Source: Flavobacterium celericrescens (lineage in GTDB: Bacteria > Bacteroidota > Bacteroidia > Flavobacteriales > Flavobacteriaceae). From it: 64,000 nucleotides of DNA. The notes beneath the pieces were generated by a model that saw only the letters and a list, made by a program, of their open reading frames with translations, searched no databases and had not been told where the DNA came from. The position numbers and the translations under genes are program-made. Below, piece after piece: positions 47,186 through 56,873 of this stretch; within the stretch, counting starts at the first letter, position 1; each line of letters opens with the position of its first letter. The DNA lies in assembly GCF_011392075.1 (NCBI RefSeq), contig NZ_JAAJBV010000003.1:1-64000 (forward strand), read 5' to 3'.

Positions 47186-48085
47186 ATGAACAAAAACACC
47201 AAAACCGTTTTGACTTTGCTAGCTATTGGCTTAGTCTTTTCTTGCAAAGAAGCTGCTGAAAGAACAGAGGCAAGTGCTGATTATGCTGCCGAAACTACTA
47301 CCGACAGTACTAGTGTAATTTCTTCTTCAGCCGCAGTAGAAAACAAAAATAGTGACCGAAAATTTGTCCGAACCGCAGATGTAAAATTCAAAGTTAAAAA
47401 TGTAGCCAAATCTACTTATGCCATTGAAGAAGCAACCTCAAAATTTGGCGGCTTTGTTACTTATACCAATTTACAAAGCAACATTTATGATGAAGACAAA
47501 ACCAAGGTAAGCCAAGACAGCACTCTAGTTACCACAAAATACAAAGTAGACAATAACATTACAATACGCGTTCCTAATACCAAAATGGATACGGTGATTA
47601 AAACCATTGCTAAGCAAATTAACTTTTTAGATTATCGTATTATCAAAGCAGATGATGTTTCTTTACAAATGTTATCCAATGAAATGGCGCAAAAAAGAAA
47701 CAATACCTCCGAAAAAAGAATCGAAAAAGCAATTGACAACAAAGGAAAAAAACTAAACCAAATCATAAACGCGGAAGAAAATCTAGCTACTAAAAGAGAA
47801 GAAAATGACGCTACCAAACTGCAAAATCTATCGTTAAAAGATCAAGTGAATTATAGCACTTTAACCTTAAATATCTACCAAGACGAAAGCATTAAACAAG
47901 AAATGATAGCTAATGAAAAAAGTATTAATGCTTACCGACCAAATATTGGATTACAAATATGGGATAGCCTAAAAACAGGTTGGTTTATGCTCGAAAACAT
48001 TCTTTCGTTTATTGTGGTACTTTGGCCGTTTGCCTTAATAGGTTTTATTGGATTTTTGGGATATAAAAAGTATCTAAAGAAATAA
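47186..48085 (+). CDS. DUF4349 lipoprotein
   Basis: A lipoprotein with a DUF4349 domain, function unknown, probably anchored to the inner-membrane or envelope. Seen: lipobox LVFSC then KEAAERT, a Ser/Thr-rich linker, the domain with RKFVRTADVKFKVKNVAKST, a coiled-coil-like middle (SNEMAQKRNNTSEKRIEKAI, EENLATKREENDATKLQ), and a C-terminal membrane helix (FIVVLWPFALIGFIGFLGY). Upstream at 47054-47070 stands TTGGCAC with T-rich sequence, weakly like a -24/-12 promoter. It ends at a strong hairpin. Confidence 0.88.
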   Translation: MNKNTKTVLTLLAIGLVFSCKEAAERTEASADYAAETTTDSTSVISSSAAVENKNSDRKFVRTADVKFKVKNVAKSTYAIEEATSKFGGFVTYTNLQSNIYDEDKTKVSQDSTLVTTKYKVDNNITIRVPNTKMDTVIKTIAKQINFLDYRIIKADDVSLQMLSNEMAQKRNNTSEKRIEKAIDNKGKKLNQIINAEENLATKREENDATKLQNLSLKDQVNYSTLTLNIYQDESIKQEMIANEKSINAYRPNIGLQIWDSLKTGWFMLENILSFIVVLWPFALIGFIGFLGYKKYLKK

Positions 48086-48116
48086 AAAAAGCGTCTCAAT
48101 TGAGACGCTTTTTTTA
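48084..48116. terminator. Bidirectional terminator
   Basis: Perfect stem GCGTCTCAATTGAGACGC (48091-48108) with A and T runs on the sides, between the DUF4349 gene and the convergent Sua5-type gene. Confidence 0.92.
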
Positions 48117-48734
48117 TATAATATCCAAACTTCCTTTTCCTTCACGAATAACTTCGGGCTCATAACCCGTTAAATCTATAATCGTTGAAGCTATATTATC
48201 TCCATAACCACCATCAATAATCAAATCAACTTTATTATGCCATTTTTCAAAGATTAACTCTGGATCTGTAGAATACTCAATTACATCATCTTCATCATGT
48301 ATTGAGGTAGAAACGATAGGATTACCGAGTAGCTCTACAATTTGCAAAACTATATTATTCGCAGGAACACGAATCCCTACTGTTTTTTTCTTTCTGAATT
48401 CTTTTGGTAAATCGTTATTTCCTGGTAAAATGAACGTATAAGGTCCAGGCAAAGCGCGTTTTAAGATTTTAAATGTCGAAGTATCAATTTGCTTCACATA
48501 ATCCGAAAGATTACTCAAACTCGAGCAAACGAAAGAAAAATTCGCTTTTTCCAACTTAACTCCTTTGATTTTAGCCAATTTTTCAAGCGCACGAGAATTG
48601 GTAATATCACAACCTAAACCATAAACGGTATCGGTAGGATAAATAACTAATCCACCATCTTTCAATACTTCAACTACTTTCTTTATAGCAGCTTCACTGG
48701 GCTTGTCTTCGTATATTTTTATGAATTCTGACAT
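48114..48734 (-). CDS. L-threonylcarbamoyladenylate synthase (Sua5/YrdC/TsaC family)
   Basis: Makes threonylcarbamoyl-AMP for the t6A modification of tRNA; in bacteria the one-domain form is TsaC. Seen: 206 residues, YrdC domain only; IYPTDTVYGLGCDITNSRAL near residue 30, KLEKANFSFVCSSLSNLSDY, LPGPYTFILPG near 95, the conserved KKKTVGIRVP and STSIHDEDDV. Clean full-length protein. It shares the terminator with the DUF4349 gene. It lies 38 bp after the stop-side of uvrD-type helicase on the same strand; joint transcription is possible. Confidence 0.93.
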   Translation of the reverse strand: MSEFIKIYEDKPSEAAIKKVVEVLKDGGLVIYPTDTVYGLGCDITNSRALEKLAKIKGVKLEKANFSFVCSSLSNLSDYVKQIDTSTFKILKRALPGPYTFILPGNNDLPKEFRKKKTVGIRVPANNIVLQIVELLGNPIVSTSIHDEDDVIEYSTDPELIFEKWHNKVDLIIDGGYGDNIASTIIDLTGYEPEVIREGKGSLDII

Positions 48735-48772
48735 ATTTTTTGCTTTATGCCTTAAGCTTTATGCTTAAAGCG

Positions 48773-51109
48773 TTAACCTATTACCTCTAATTTTGCAAAT
48801 CGTAACAACAGCTTCTTTAATCCGCCAACATCAAAACGAATTTCTGCTTTTTTATCGGCTCCTATTCCTTCAATATTTACGATTTGACCTTTTCCAAAAC
48901 GTTCGTGCATAATAATATTACCAACATTTAAATTCGCATCCACTGCATTAGAACCACCACTAGTATTAGATACCGGCTTTAATCTCCTGATGTTGGCGAT
49001 TGGACTCGGTTGATCTTGTGTTAAATATTTTGGAGGTGTTCCTGCGGTTGGTTTTGCTAAGCGTAGTTTCGATTTATCAATATCGCCAAAAACATCAATA
49101 TCCATAACCGGTTTGTAACGATAACCCGAATCCACAGGATTCAAATATTCTAAATATTGGTCGTTGATTTCTTCAATAAAACGTGAAGGTTCGCTATCTA
49201 CTAATTTTCCCCAACGATAACGCGATTGTGCATAGGTTAAATACGCTTGATGTTCAGCACGAGTTAAAGCGACGTAGAACAAACGACGTTCTTCTTCTAA
49301 TTCGCTTCGGGTGTTCAAACTCATCGCACTTGGAAATAAATCTTCTTCTAATCCTACAATAAACACATGCGGAAATTCTAATCCTTTGGCCAAGTGAATC
49401 GTCATTAGTGCTACTCTATCATCATCACCTGTATCTTTGTCTAAATCGGTGGCTAAAGCAACGTCTTCTAGGAATTCAGCTAACGCTCCTCTTGCTCCGT
49501 CAATTTCTTTTTGTCCTTCGGTGAAATCTTTGATACCGTTTAGTAATTCTTCTATATTTTCAATCTTCGCAATTCCTTCTGGAGTGCCATCTTTTTTAAG
49601 TTCTTGAACTAATCCGGTTTTCTTCGTAACATGATCGGTTAAGAAAAACGCATCCTGATTTTCATTGATAACTTGAAAACTCTTAATCATCGTAACAAAA
49701 TCATGGATTTTAGTTTTCGTTCCCGTATTTAGTTTCAAATCAATCTTATCGATATGTTCCATTACTTCAAAAATAGAACGCTTGTAATGATTGGCTGCAA
49801 CTGTTAATTTTTCAACTGTTGTGTCACCAATTCCTCGTGCTGGATAATTAATCACACGCACTAAAGCTTCTTCATCTTTTGGATTAATCACCAAACGCAA
49901 ATAGGCTAAAACATCTTTGATTTCTTTACGTTGATAGAATGACAAACCACCATAAATTCGGTACGGAATATCGCGTTTACGCAACGCATCTTCCATAGCA
50001 CGAGATTGCGCATTCGTTCGATATAAAATAGCAAACTGTCCGTTTAGCATTTGGTTTTGCATCTTTTGTTCAAAGATTGTAGCGGCTACAAAACGCCCTT
50101 CTTCACTATCCGTTAAACTACGGTGTACTTTAATCTTTGGTCCATCATCATTGGATGTCCAAACGATTTTATCTAACTTGGTTTTATTCTTATCGATTAC
50201 GTTATTCGCCGCTTCTACAATATTTTTAGAAGAGCGATAATTTTGCTCCAAACGATACAATTGCACGTTTTCGTAATCTTTCTGGAAATTTAAAATGTTG
50301 TTGATATTCGCACCTCGGAAGGCATAAATACTCTGCGCATCATCACCCACCACACAAATATTTTGAAATCTATCCGACAACGCACGAACAATCAAATACT
50401 GCGAGTGATTCGTATCTTGGTACTCATCTACTAAAATGTATCGAAATCTGTCTTGATATTTCGCTAATACATCTGGATAAAGATTCAATAATTCATTGGT
50501 TTTCAATAACAAATCATCAAAATCCATCGCACCCGATTTAAAACAACGCTCTACATATTGCTGATAAATTTCACCCATGCGAGGCTTTTTGCTCATGGCA
50601 TCGGCTTCTTGCAATTCGGGATTATTGAAATAGGCTTTTACCGTAATTAATGAGTTTTTATACGATGAAATTCTCCCTAAAATTTGCTTTGGTTTATAAA
50701 TATCTTTGTCCAACTGCATCTCTTTGATAATAGCACCTATCAAACGTACAGAATCTTGTGTATCATAAATCGTGAAATTTGAAGGATATCCTAATTTATC
50801 AGCCTCACTTCGCAATATCTTTGCAAAAACCGAGTGAAAAGTTCCCATCCAAAGGTTTTTAGCTTCATTGTTTCCTACGATATCTGCAATACGCTTTTTC
50901 ATTTCACGTGCAGCTTTGTTGGTAAAAGTTAAGGCCAAAATATTAAATGCATCTACACCTTGACTCATCAAGTTAGCAATACGAACAGTTAACACACGTG
51001 TTTTACCAGAACCGGCGCCCGCAATTACAATCATGGGACCGTCTTTCTGCAAAACAGGTGCTTGCTGTGCTTCGTTTAATTGGCTGATATAGCGTTGCAT
51101 TTCATTCAT
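48773..51109 (-). CDS. UvrD/PcrA-type ATP-dependent DNA helicase
   Basis: A superfamily 1 3'-5' DNA helicase used in repair and replication restart. Seen: 778 residues; Walker A AGAGSGKTRVL at about 30-40, LAL TFTNKAAREMK at about 60-73, DEYQDTN (motif II), GDDAQSIYAFRGA (motif III), QNYRSSKNIV (motif IV), TIHLAKGLEFPHVFIVGLEE (motif V) and VALTRAEHQAYL (motif VI), then a C-terminal tail with a Tudor-like region ending FAKLEVIG. All motifs are intact. Which of UvrD, PcrA or Rep it best matches cannot be settled by eye. It stands alone at the head of its strand. Confidence 0.95.
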   Translation of the reverse strand: MNEMQRYISQLNEAQQAPVLQKDGPMIVIAGAGSGKTRVLTVRIANLMSQGVDAFNILALTFTNKAAREMKKRIADIVGNNEAKNLWMGTFHSVFAKILRSEADKLGYPSNFTIYDTQDSVRLIGAIIKEMQLDKDIYKPKQILGRISSYKNSLITVKAYFNNPELQEADAMSKKPRMGEIYQQYVERCFKSGAMDFDDLLLKTNELLNLYPDVLAKYQDRFRYILVDEYQDTNHSQYLIVRALSDRFQNICVVGDDAQSIYAFRGANINNILNFQKDYENVQLYRLEQNYRSSKNIVEAANNVIDKNKTKLDKIVWTSNDDGPKIKVHRSLTDSEEGRFVAATIFEQKMQNQMLNGQFAILYRTNAQSRAMEDALRKRDIPYRIYGGLSFYQRKEIKDVLAYLRLVINPKDEEALVRVINYPARGIGDTTVEKLTVAANHYKRSIFEVMEHIDKIDLKLNTGTKTKIHDFVTMIKSFQVINENQDAFFLTDHVTKKTGLVQELKKDGTPEGIAKIENIEELLNGIKDFTEGQKEIDGARGALAEFLEDVALATDLDKDTGDDDRVALMTIHLAKGLEFPHVFIVGLEEDLFPSAMSLNTRSELEEERRLFYVALTRAEHQAYLTYAQSRYRWGKLVDSEPSRFIEEINDQYLEYLNPVDSGYRYKPVMDIDVFGDIDKSKLRLAKPTAGTPPKYLTQDQPSPIANIRRLKPVSNTSGGSNAVDANLNVGNIIMHERFGKGQIVNIEGIGADKKAEIRFDVGGLKKLLLRFAKLEVIG

Positions 51110-51278
51110 AGGATTCGATAACTTTTAACTAATTTACAAAAATACACTTTGGTAAGTGTTTTTACAAGTTTTTATTTTGAAGTTGGGAGTTGAGTGATGG
51201 TGTTTAGAAATTTGAAATTTGATTTTTGAATTTTAATAATTTTAATCTTAATTTGCGACATATTTAAAACTATTAAAA

Positions 51279-51803
51279 ATGACAATCGAAGATAAATTAT
51301 TAGAAATTGCTGCTTACACCCTACCTGCTTTAATTACAGGCGGTGTAGCTTTTGTAATGATGCAAAAATTTTACAACAGCGAAGAAAGCAAACGCAAATT
51401 TGAATTACTAAGAGAAAATCAAAAACAAGCCTTACCGATTCGTTTGCAAGCCTATGAACGTATGGTGCTATTTTTAGAGCGCATTAATCCAACACAATTA
51501 TTGCTTCGTGTGGCACCTACTAGCAAAAGTAAAGATGATTATGCAACAATATTATCACACCACATTCAAACAGAATTTGAGCATAATTTAACCCAACAAA
51601 TTTATTTAACGGCTGAAACTTGGGATATCGTATTAAAAGCAAAAAACAGTACGGTACAATTAATTCGTAAAAATGCACTTCGAGAAGATGTTGCCGATGC
51701 TGACAAACTAAGAGAAGCCATTATGTTAGAACTAACAGAAACCGAAGCACCAAGTACTATTGCAATTAGTTATTTGAAAGAAGAATTGAAAAGAGTATTT
51801 TAA
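51279..51803 (+). CDS. Conserved single-pass membrane protein of unknown function
   Basis: A flavobacterial conserved hypothetical protein of 174 residues. Seen: one N-terminal membrane segment (AAYTLPALITGGVAFVMMQK), then a helical, charged cytoplasmic part with ESKRKFELLRENQKQALPIR, LQAYERMVLFLERINP, and TAETWDIVLKAKNSTVQLIR. The pattern is a short anchor followed by a helical bundle. No catalytic motif. It is monocistronic between uvrD-type and M1 peptidase genes and ends at a bidirectional terminator. No function is proposed. Confidence 0.78.
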   Translation: MTIEDKLLEIAAYTLPALITGGVAFVMMQKFYNSEESKRKFELLRENQKQALPIRLQAYERMVLFLERINPTQLLLRVAPTSKSKDDYATILSHHIQTEFEHNLTQQIYLTAETWDIVLKAKNSTVQLIRKNALREDVADADKLREAIMLELTETEAPSTIAISYLKEELKRVF

Positions 51804-51804
51804 T

Positions 51805-51838
51805 AAAAATCCCGAGTTGTAGCTCGGGATTTTTTTAT
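51805..51838. terminator. Bidirectional terminator
   Basis: Stem AAATCCCGAG/CTCGGGATTT; an A run and T run allow use from either strand, overlapping the stop of the M1 peptidase. Confidence 0.88.
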
Positions 51839-53898
51839 TTCTCATTCAAAAACTTTAAATACAAAGCTTTCATGTTTTCATCTGATGTCGATGCCAATTG
51901 TTCCACTTTAGCTCTATATTCAGTGTTTTTAAGTAATTCACGGATTTTTGTTCTTGCAAAAAGTGTAAACTGCCACTTGTGATGGTTTGTTGCTAAAAAC
52001 AATTGTGTAATTACTTTTTCATTCATGAAATCTATTGAAAGAAGTAATTCCAATGCATTTTGCCTAACAGAACTTTCATATTGAGACGATGCGTAATGTA
52101 ACAATTCTAAATAAAAATCTAACCTTTGAGTTTCAAGCGCTGGCGTTTCATAAGCTAACTTTAGCCACGTAATTCGTAAACTTTTATCGTTATTTCCTTT
52201 TAAATATCTAGTTTGAAATAAATATTTTTCTCTATCTTCAGGAAAATTTGTACACAAATTAACCAACGCAATTTCTTTGGTTTGATACGAACTATCTTCC
52301 AACAACGTTTCATATTGCGATTTAAAAACTTCTGGAATAACTGGTGTTGATTCCGCAACGGCTCTTCGTACTAAAATATCATTTGTTGCTAAAGCGGTTT
52401 CTAAAATAACTTTTCGCTCTTCAAAAGGAATATTTCGCGTTTGATAAACTATATATTGCTTGATAGGATAATATGCATTCGATTTTAAAATTTCTGTCAA
52501 CTCGGATAACGATTTTTTACTTTTCCTTAAAGCAAAATAGTCTTGAATGAATTTGTTTTTTGATAAATATTTTTGAGCGATTTCCATTTCAAATCCAGAT
52601 TTTTCAAGCCAAACTTTCTTGAAATTTTCTACATCATAGCCTGAAACTTCTTTTACAATTTTCAAGAAATCATCCGTGTTCACGTTTTTATATTGGTATT
52701 TTTTTAAATACTTTTTAACCGCTTTTTGAAAGTTCTTCGCACCAATATCTTCTCGCATCACATGTAATGCCCAAGCCCCTTTTTTGTAAAACGACAACGA
52801 ACTCGCCTTTTCATTCATCACGGGAATCGTATCGGTTTTGGAAGCATGTTTCAATTGTTCGGCATAATCATACAATTCTTCGTAAAAATAATCATCGCCA
52901 AACAAATGACGTTCTGCCAATAAGGCATAATACGTAGCAAAACCTTCCTGCAACCAATGGTGTTTTCCTGATTGCGCCGTAATTAAATCGCCAAACCATT
53001 GATGGGCTAATTCATGTGCGTTAACATTTATATAATTTCTGTCGTTAAAACCAATGGAATCTACCACAAAATCTTGTGCGAAAATCGTAGAAGTCGTATT
53101 CTCCATTCCCGCATACAAAAAATCTCGAACGGGAACTTGGCGGTAAATGCCCCAAGGATACTTCACGCCTATTTCTTGCTCCAAATAATCAAACATTTGT
53201 ATGGAATAGCGATACGTAGATTCAAATTTTGAAACATCGCTTTTATCTATATAAAATTCTAACGGCGTTCCTGATTTAGTTGTTGTAGTTTGCTTTGCGA
53301 AATTTCCAATGGCCAACATTGCTAAATAAGATGACATTGGTTTTTGCATTCTGAAATTCCTAATAGAATTTGAATTGGAAAGCGGTGCATAAAGTCCGTT
53401 TGACTCATGAATACCATTCGAAATAGCAGTTAAATTAGGATCATATGAAATATTGAGATTAAAAACAATTTTCTCATTCACATCATCAAAACTCGGCAAC
53501 CAATTACTGGTATAACGCCCTTGTCCTTGGGTCCAAATTTGTAAATTTTCATCATAACCTGTAAAATAAAGTGTTTGTTTCGGCTTTGCTGAATAGTTGA
53601 AAGTTAGTTTATTCTTTCCTTTTTTAAATCCTTCAAATAAATTTAATGTCTTTCCTGATTTTTTGAATTTCACAGATTTTCCATTAATCATAACACCAGA
53701 AAATTCCATATTGATAGCATCAATTTTAATGGTATCAATTGCTTTTTTTACTTTAAATTCATACGTAATCGTTCCAGAAATTGATTTTTCAGCATGATTC
53801 GGAGCAACCAAAGCATCACATTTGATAAAATCAACTTTATCCGTTTGTTGGGCAAATGAAAAACTTACTAGTAATAAAGAAAAAAGAATACGAAACAT
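51835..53898 (-). CDS. M1 family metallopeptidase (aminopeptidase)
   Basis: A gluzincin aminopeptidase, exported. Seen: 687 residues; signal peptide ending SFAQQ, an N-terminal beta domain, the exopeptidase motif YAGMENTT at about 262-269, zinc ligands HELAH (295-299) with Glu318 in WLQEGFAT, and a C-terminal helical HEAT-like region. The catalytic set is complete. The Gln after the signal is typical for this phylum. It is monocistronic, and the 274-bp upstream region (to recG) has only weak promoter-like words and spacer repeats. Confidence 0.94.
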   Translation of the reverse strand: MFRILFSLLLVSFSFAQQTDKVDFIKCDALVAPNHAEKSISGTITYEFKVKKAIDTIKIDAINMEFSGVMINGKSVKFKKSGKTLNLFEGFKKGKNKLTFNYSAKPKQTLYFTGYDENLQIWTQGQGRYTSNWLPSFDDVNEKIVFNLNISYDPNLTAISNGIHESNGLYAPLSNSNSIRNFRMQKPMSSYLAMLAIGNFAKQTTTTKSGTPLEFYIDKSDVSKFESTYRYSIQMFDYLEQEIGVKYPWGIYRQVPVRDFLYAGMENTTSTIFAQDFVVDSIGFNDRNYINVNAHELAHQWFGDLITAQSGKHHWLQEGFATYYALLAERHLFGDDYFYEELYDYAEQLKHASKTDTIPVMNEKASSLSFYKKGAWALHVMREDIGAKNFQKAVKKYLKKYQYKNVNTDDFLKIVKEVSGYDVENFKKVWLEKSGFEMEIAQKYLSKNKFIQDYFALRKSKKSLSELTEILKSNAYYPIKQYIVYQTRNIPFEERKVILETALATNDILVRRAVAESTPVIPEVFKSQYETLLEDSSYQTKEIALVNLCTNFPEDREKYLFQTRYLKGNNDKSLRITWLKLAYETPALETQRLDFYLELLHYASSQYESSVRQNALELLLSIDFMNEKVITQLFLATNHHKWQFTLFARTKIRELLKNTEYRAKVEQLASTSDENMKALYLKFLNEK

Positions 53899-54079
53899 CT
53901 TAATGGATTTTAATAAGGTACGAATATAAACATTTTCAATTTCTCTAATTTCATATGGCGCTAATTATTGTTTTTTTTGTCATATGTTATCGCCTTTTTT
54001 TTTAATGGTGTTTGTTTACAACAAACTAGTTTTTCTATGGCGATTTCTAAATTAACAAATTATAAACTATCTTCGCTTT

Positions 54080-54172
54080 TGGTTTTAGAACGCAGATGAC
54101 ACTGATGTAACGGATTCACACTGATTTTCTATGTTAACTCTGAAAACTGAGACTGAAAACTGAACACTGAAA
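54080..54172. repeat. Spacer repeat before recG
   Basis: The end of the 274-bp gap between the M1 peptidase and recG holds AACGCAGATGACACTGATG and ACACTGATTTTC words, then ACTGAGACTGAAAACTGAAC-type units at 54136-54170, resembling those at 7434-7492. The rest of the gap shows nothing I recognise. Confidence 0.5.
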
Positions 54173-56710
54173 ATGAATCTACTCGAAACTCCCATAGAAT
54201 ATCTCAAAGGCGTTGGTCCGCAGCGTGGCGATTTATTGCGCAAGGAGTTGGGCATTCATAAATATGCCGATTTACTGAATTTATTTCCAAATAGATACAT
54301 TGATAGAACACGTTATTACAAAATAAACGAACTACAAAATAGCAATTCCGAAGTTCAAATTGTTGGAAAAATCATCAATATTAAAACCGTTGAACAAGGT
54401 AAAGGGAAATCGAGATTAGTAGCGACATTTGTAGATGATACCGGCCAAATGGAACTCGTATGGTTTCAAGGTCAAAAATGGATTCGTGAAAGTTTAAAAA
54501 TCAATGTTCCGTATGTCATTTTTGGAAAAGTTACCCAATTTGGTGCCACTTACAACATGGCGCATCCCGAAATGGAATTATTGGAAGAACACAAAGCCAG
54601 TCTTCGTTCCGCCATGCAACCGGTTTATCCAAGTACGGAAAAATTAGCTAATAAAGGCATTTCGAACAAAGTCATCAATAAAATGATGCAACAATTGTTT
54701 GTGGAAACCCAAGCTTTGTTCTCTGAACATTTACCGAATTATCTTTTAGATGAATTAAAATTGATTCCTAAAAATGCTGCTTTATTCAACATTCACTTTC
54801 CAAAAAGTCAAGATTTATTAGCTAAAGCGCAATTTCGATTGAAGTTTGAGGAGTTGTTTTTCATTCAATTGCAATTGATTACGAAGAATCTTATTCGTAA
54901 ACACAAAATCAAAGGAATGCCGTTTGAAAAAGTGGGAGAAAACTTCAATAATTTTTACAAAAATCATTTGCCTTTCGATTTAACGAATGCTCAAAAAAGA
55001 GTATTAAAAGAAATCCGAAACGACTTAGGAAGCAACGCCCAAATGAATCGTTTACTTCAAGGTGACGTAGGTTCTGGAAAAACTATTGTAGCTTTAATGT
55101 GTATGCTTTTGGCAAAAGATAATGGTTTTCAAAGTTGCTTAATGGCTCCAACCGAAATTCTAGCCAACCAACATTTTAACGGAATTTCAGAATTATCTAA
55201 AGAACTGAATATTAATATAAAAATACTAACTGGTTCAACTAAAACTTCAGATAGAAAAATTATCCACGAAGAGCTTGAAAACGGCACTTTAGATATTTTA
55301 ATTGGAACGCATGCCTTGTTAGAAGACAAAGTCCAATTTCAAAGTTTAGGTTTAGCGATTATAGATGAGCAACACAGATTTGGTGTGGAACAACGTTCAA
55401 AACTGTGGGAAAAAGCCTCCCCTAACCCCTCCAGAAGAGGGGAAACGGAACGTGTAATACAAAAATACCAAACAGCACGTCCTTCAACCTATGCGCTTTT
55501 AAAGGAACTAAAAACTGAAAATAAAAAAAATAGCACCCAAGCAGAAAATGTTCTTTGGGAATATTTAAGAAATAAAAATCTAAAGTATAAATTTAGAAGA
55601 CAGCATGTTATAGATATTTTCATTGCTGACTTTGTTTGTTTAGAAAAAAATCTAATAATTGAAGTTGACGGTGGTTATCACAATACTTTAGAACAAAGAG
55701 AAGCCGACGAATTACGTACTCAAATACTAAATGAAATTGGTTTTAAAGTTATTCGTTTCACCAATGAAGAAGTCATTAATAATACGGAAAACACATTAAA
55801 TAAAATATCCGCAATCTTGGAAAGCCTCCCTTCTGGGGAGGTTGGTGGGGCTACTATTCCTCCTCATGTCTTAGTCATGACTGCGACTCCTATTCCTCGA
55901 ACTTTAGCCATGAGTTTGTATGGTGATTTGGATATTTCAGTGATTGATGAATTACCTCCTGGTAGAAAACCCATTCAAACCGTACATCGCTATGATTCGA
56001 ACCGATTGAAGGTTTGGAAATTCCTGAAAGATGAAATAGCAAAAGGTCGCCAAGTATATATTGTGTATCCGTTAATTCAAGAATCGGAAAAAATGGATTA
56101 CAAGGATTTAATGGATGGTTATGAAAGTATTTCAAGAGATTTTCCTTTACCTCAATATTCTATTTCCATTGTTCACGGGAAAATGAAACCTGCTGATAAA
56201 GACGAAGAAATGCGTCGTTTTGCGGAAGGAAAAACCAACATTATGGTCGCAACTACGGTAATTGAAGTTGGTGTGAATGTACCCAATGCTTCCGTAATGG
56301 TAATTGAAAGTGCGGAACGTTTTGGTTTATCCCAATTACATCAATTACGTGGACGTGTAGGTCGTGGTGCTGAACAAAGTTATTGCATCTTAATGACAAG
56401 TCATAAGCTTAGTAACGATAGCAAAATCCGAATGGAAACGATGGTTCGTACGAATGATGGTTTCGAAATTTCTGAAGTTGATTTAAAATTGCGCGGTCCT
56501 GGAGATATCATGGGCAAACAACAAAGCGGTGTTTTAAATCTTCAAATTGCTGATTTGGTAAAAGACAAAGAAATTCTACAATTGGCGCGTCATCATGCTA
56601 TCAAATTACTGAAAGACGATGCTCCTATGGAAAAACCAGAGCATGCCAAATTAAGAGAAGCATTTATAGAATTGAGCAAGAAAAAAACAATTTGGAACTA
56701 CATTAGTTAG
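54173..56710 (+). CDS. recG: ATP-dependent DNA helicase RecG with an inserted DUF559 domain
   Basis: RecG remodels stalled forks and Holliday junctions. Seen: a wedge OB domain (about 50-160), helicase motif I GDVGSGKTIVAL, motif II DEQHRFG, then an insert at residues about 415-561, motif III TATPIPRTLAMSLYGDLD, and motifs ending with IEVGVNVPNAS, HQLRGRVGRG and the C-terminal TRG-like region. Family length is near 700; here 845. Without the insert the protein is 698 residues and every RecG motif is intact. The insert is a complete DUF559 (Vsr-like) endonuclease domain. It sits at the loop between W412-E413-K414 and IPPHVLV. Whether RecG stays active with it is an inference. Confidence 0.93.
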   Translation: MNLLETPIEYLKGVGPQRGDLLRKELGIHKYADLLNLFPNRYIDRTRYYKINELQNSNSEVQIVGKIINIKTVEQGKGKSRLVATFVDDTGQMELVWFQGQKWIRESLKINVPYVIFGKVTQFGATYNMAHPEMELLEEHKASLRSAMQPVYPSTEKLANKGISNKVINKMMQQLFVETQALFSEHLPNYLLDELKLIPKNAALFNIHFPKSQDLLAKAQFRLKFEELFFIQLQLITKNLIRKHKIKGMPFEKVGENFNNFYKNHLPFDLTNAQKRVLKEIRNDLGSNAQMNRLLQGDVGSGKTIVALMCMLLAKDNGFQSCLMAPTEILANQHFNGISELSKELNINIKILTGSTKTSDRKIIHEELENGTLDILIGTHALLEDKVQFQSLGLAIIDEQHRFGVEQRSKLWEKASPNPSRRGETERVIQKYQTARPSTYALLKELKTENKKNSTQAENVLWEYLRNKNLKYKFRRQHVIDIFIADFVCLEKNLIIEVDGGYHNTLEQREADELRTQILNEIGFKVIRFTNEEVINNTENTLNKISAILESLPSGEVGGATIPPHVLVMTATPIPRTLAMSLYGDLDISVIDELPPGRKPIQTVHRYDSNRLKVWKFLKDEIAKGRQVYIVYPLIQESEKMDYKDLMDGYESISRDFPLPQYSISIVHGKMKPADKDEEMRRFAEGKTNIMVATTVIEVGVNVPNASVMVIESAERFGLSQLHQLRGRVGRGAEQSYCILMTSHKLSNDSKIRMETMVRTNDGFEISEVDLKLRGPGDIMGKQQSGVLNLQIADLVKDKEILQLARHHAIKLLKDDAPMEKPEHAKLREAFIELSKKKTIWNYIS
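55411..55855 (+). mobile_element. In-frame DUF559 nuclease insert in recG with imperfect terminal inverted repeats
   Basis: About 441 bp inside recG, encoding residues 415-561. Left end 55414-55443 and right end 55821-55852 are imperfect inverted repeats: AGCC, a C-rich block, AGAAG and a GGGG/GGAGG block. Each end also folds on itself (CCCCTC/GAGGGG 55426-55442; CCTCCC/GGGAGG 55825-55841). Between them the protein has STQAENVLWEYLRNKNLKY, KFRRQHVIDIF, IADF (Asp486), IIEVDGGYH (Glu497, Asp499) and GFKVIRFTNEEV, the DUF559 pattern of PD-(D/E)XK nucleases. No intein junction residues. Its spread mechanism is unknown. Confidence 0.85.
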
Positions 56711-56873
56711 CTGAAATTTTTCAAAACTATTTCTTCTTAAACTTTTAAACAACTTAACATTTTAACTTCTTTCAACATTTGTATCTACAACATTGTTAAA
56801 TAAATCGTAAGTTTTTCGCATTTTTGAATAGTAAAACCTAGCTTTGTACAAATCAAAGTTTAGCGTATTCAAA

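Noticed and set aside
55411..55855. Intein in RecG
   Set aside because: No Cys/Ser/Thr splice junction with HN at the end and no Hint motifs; the domain is DUF559.
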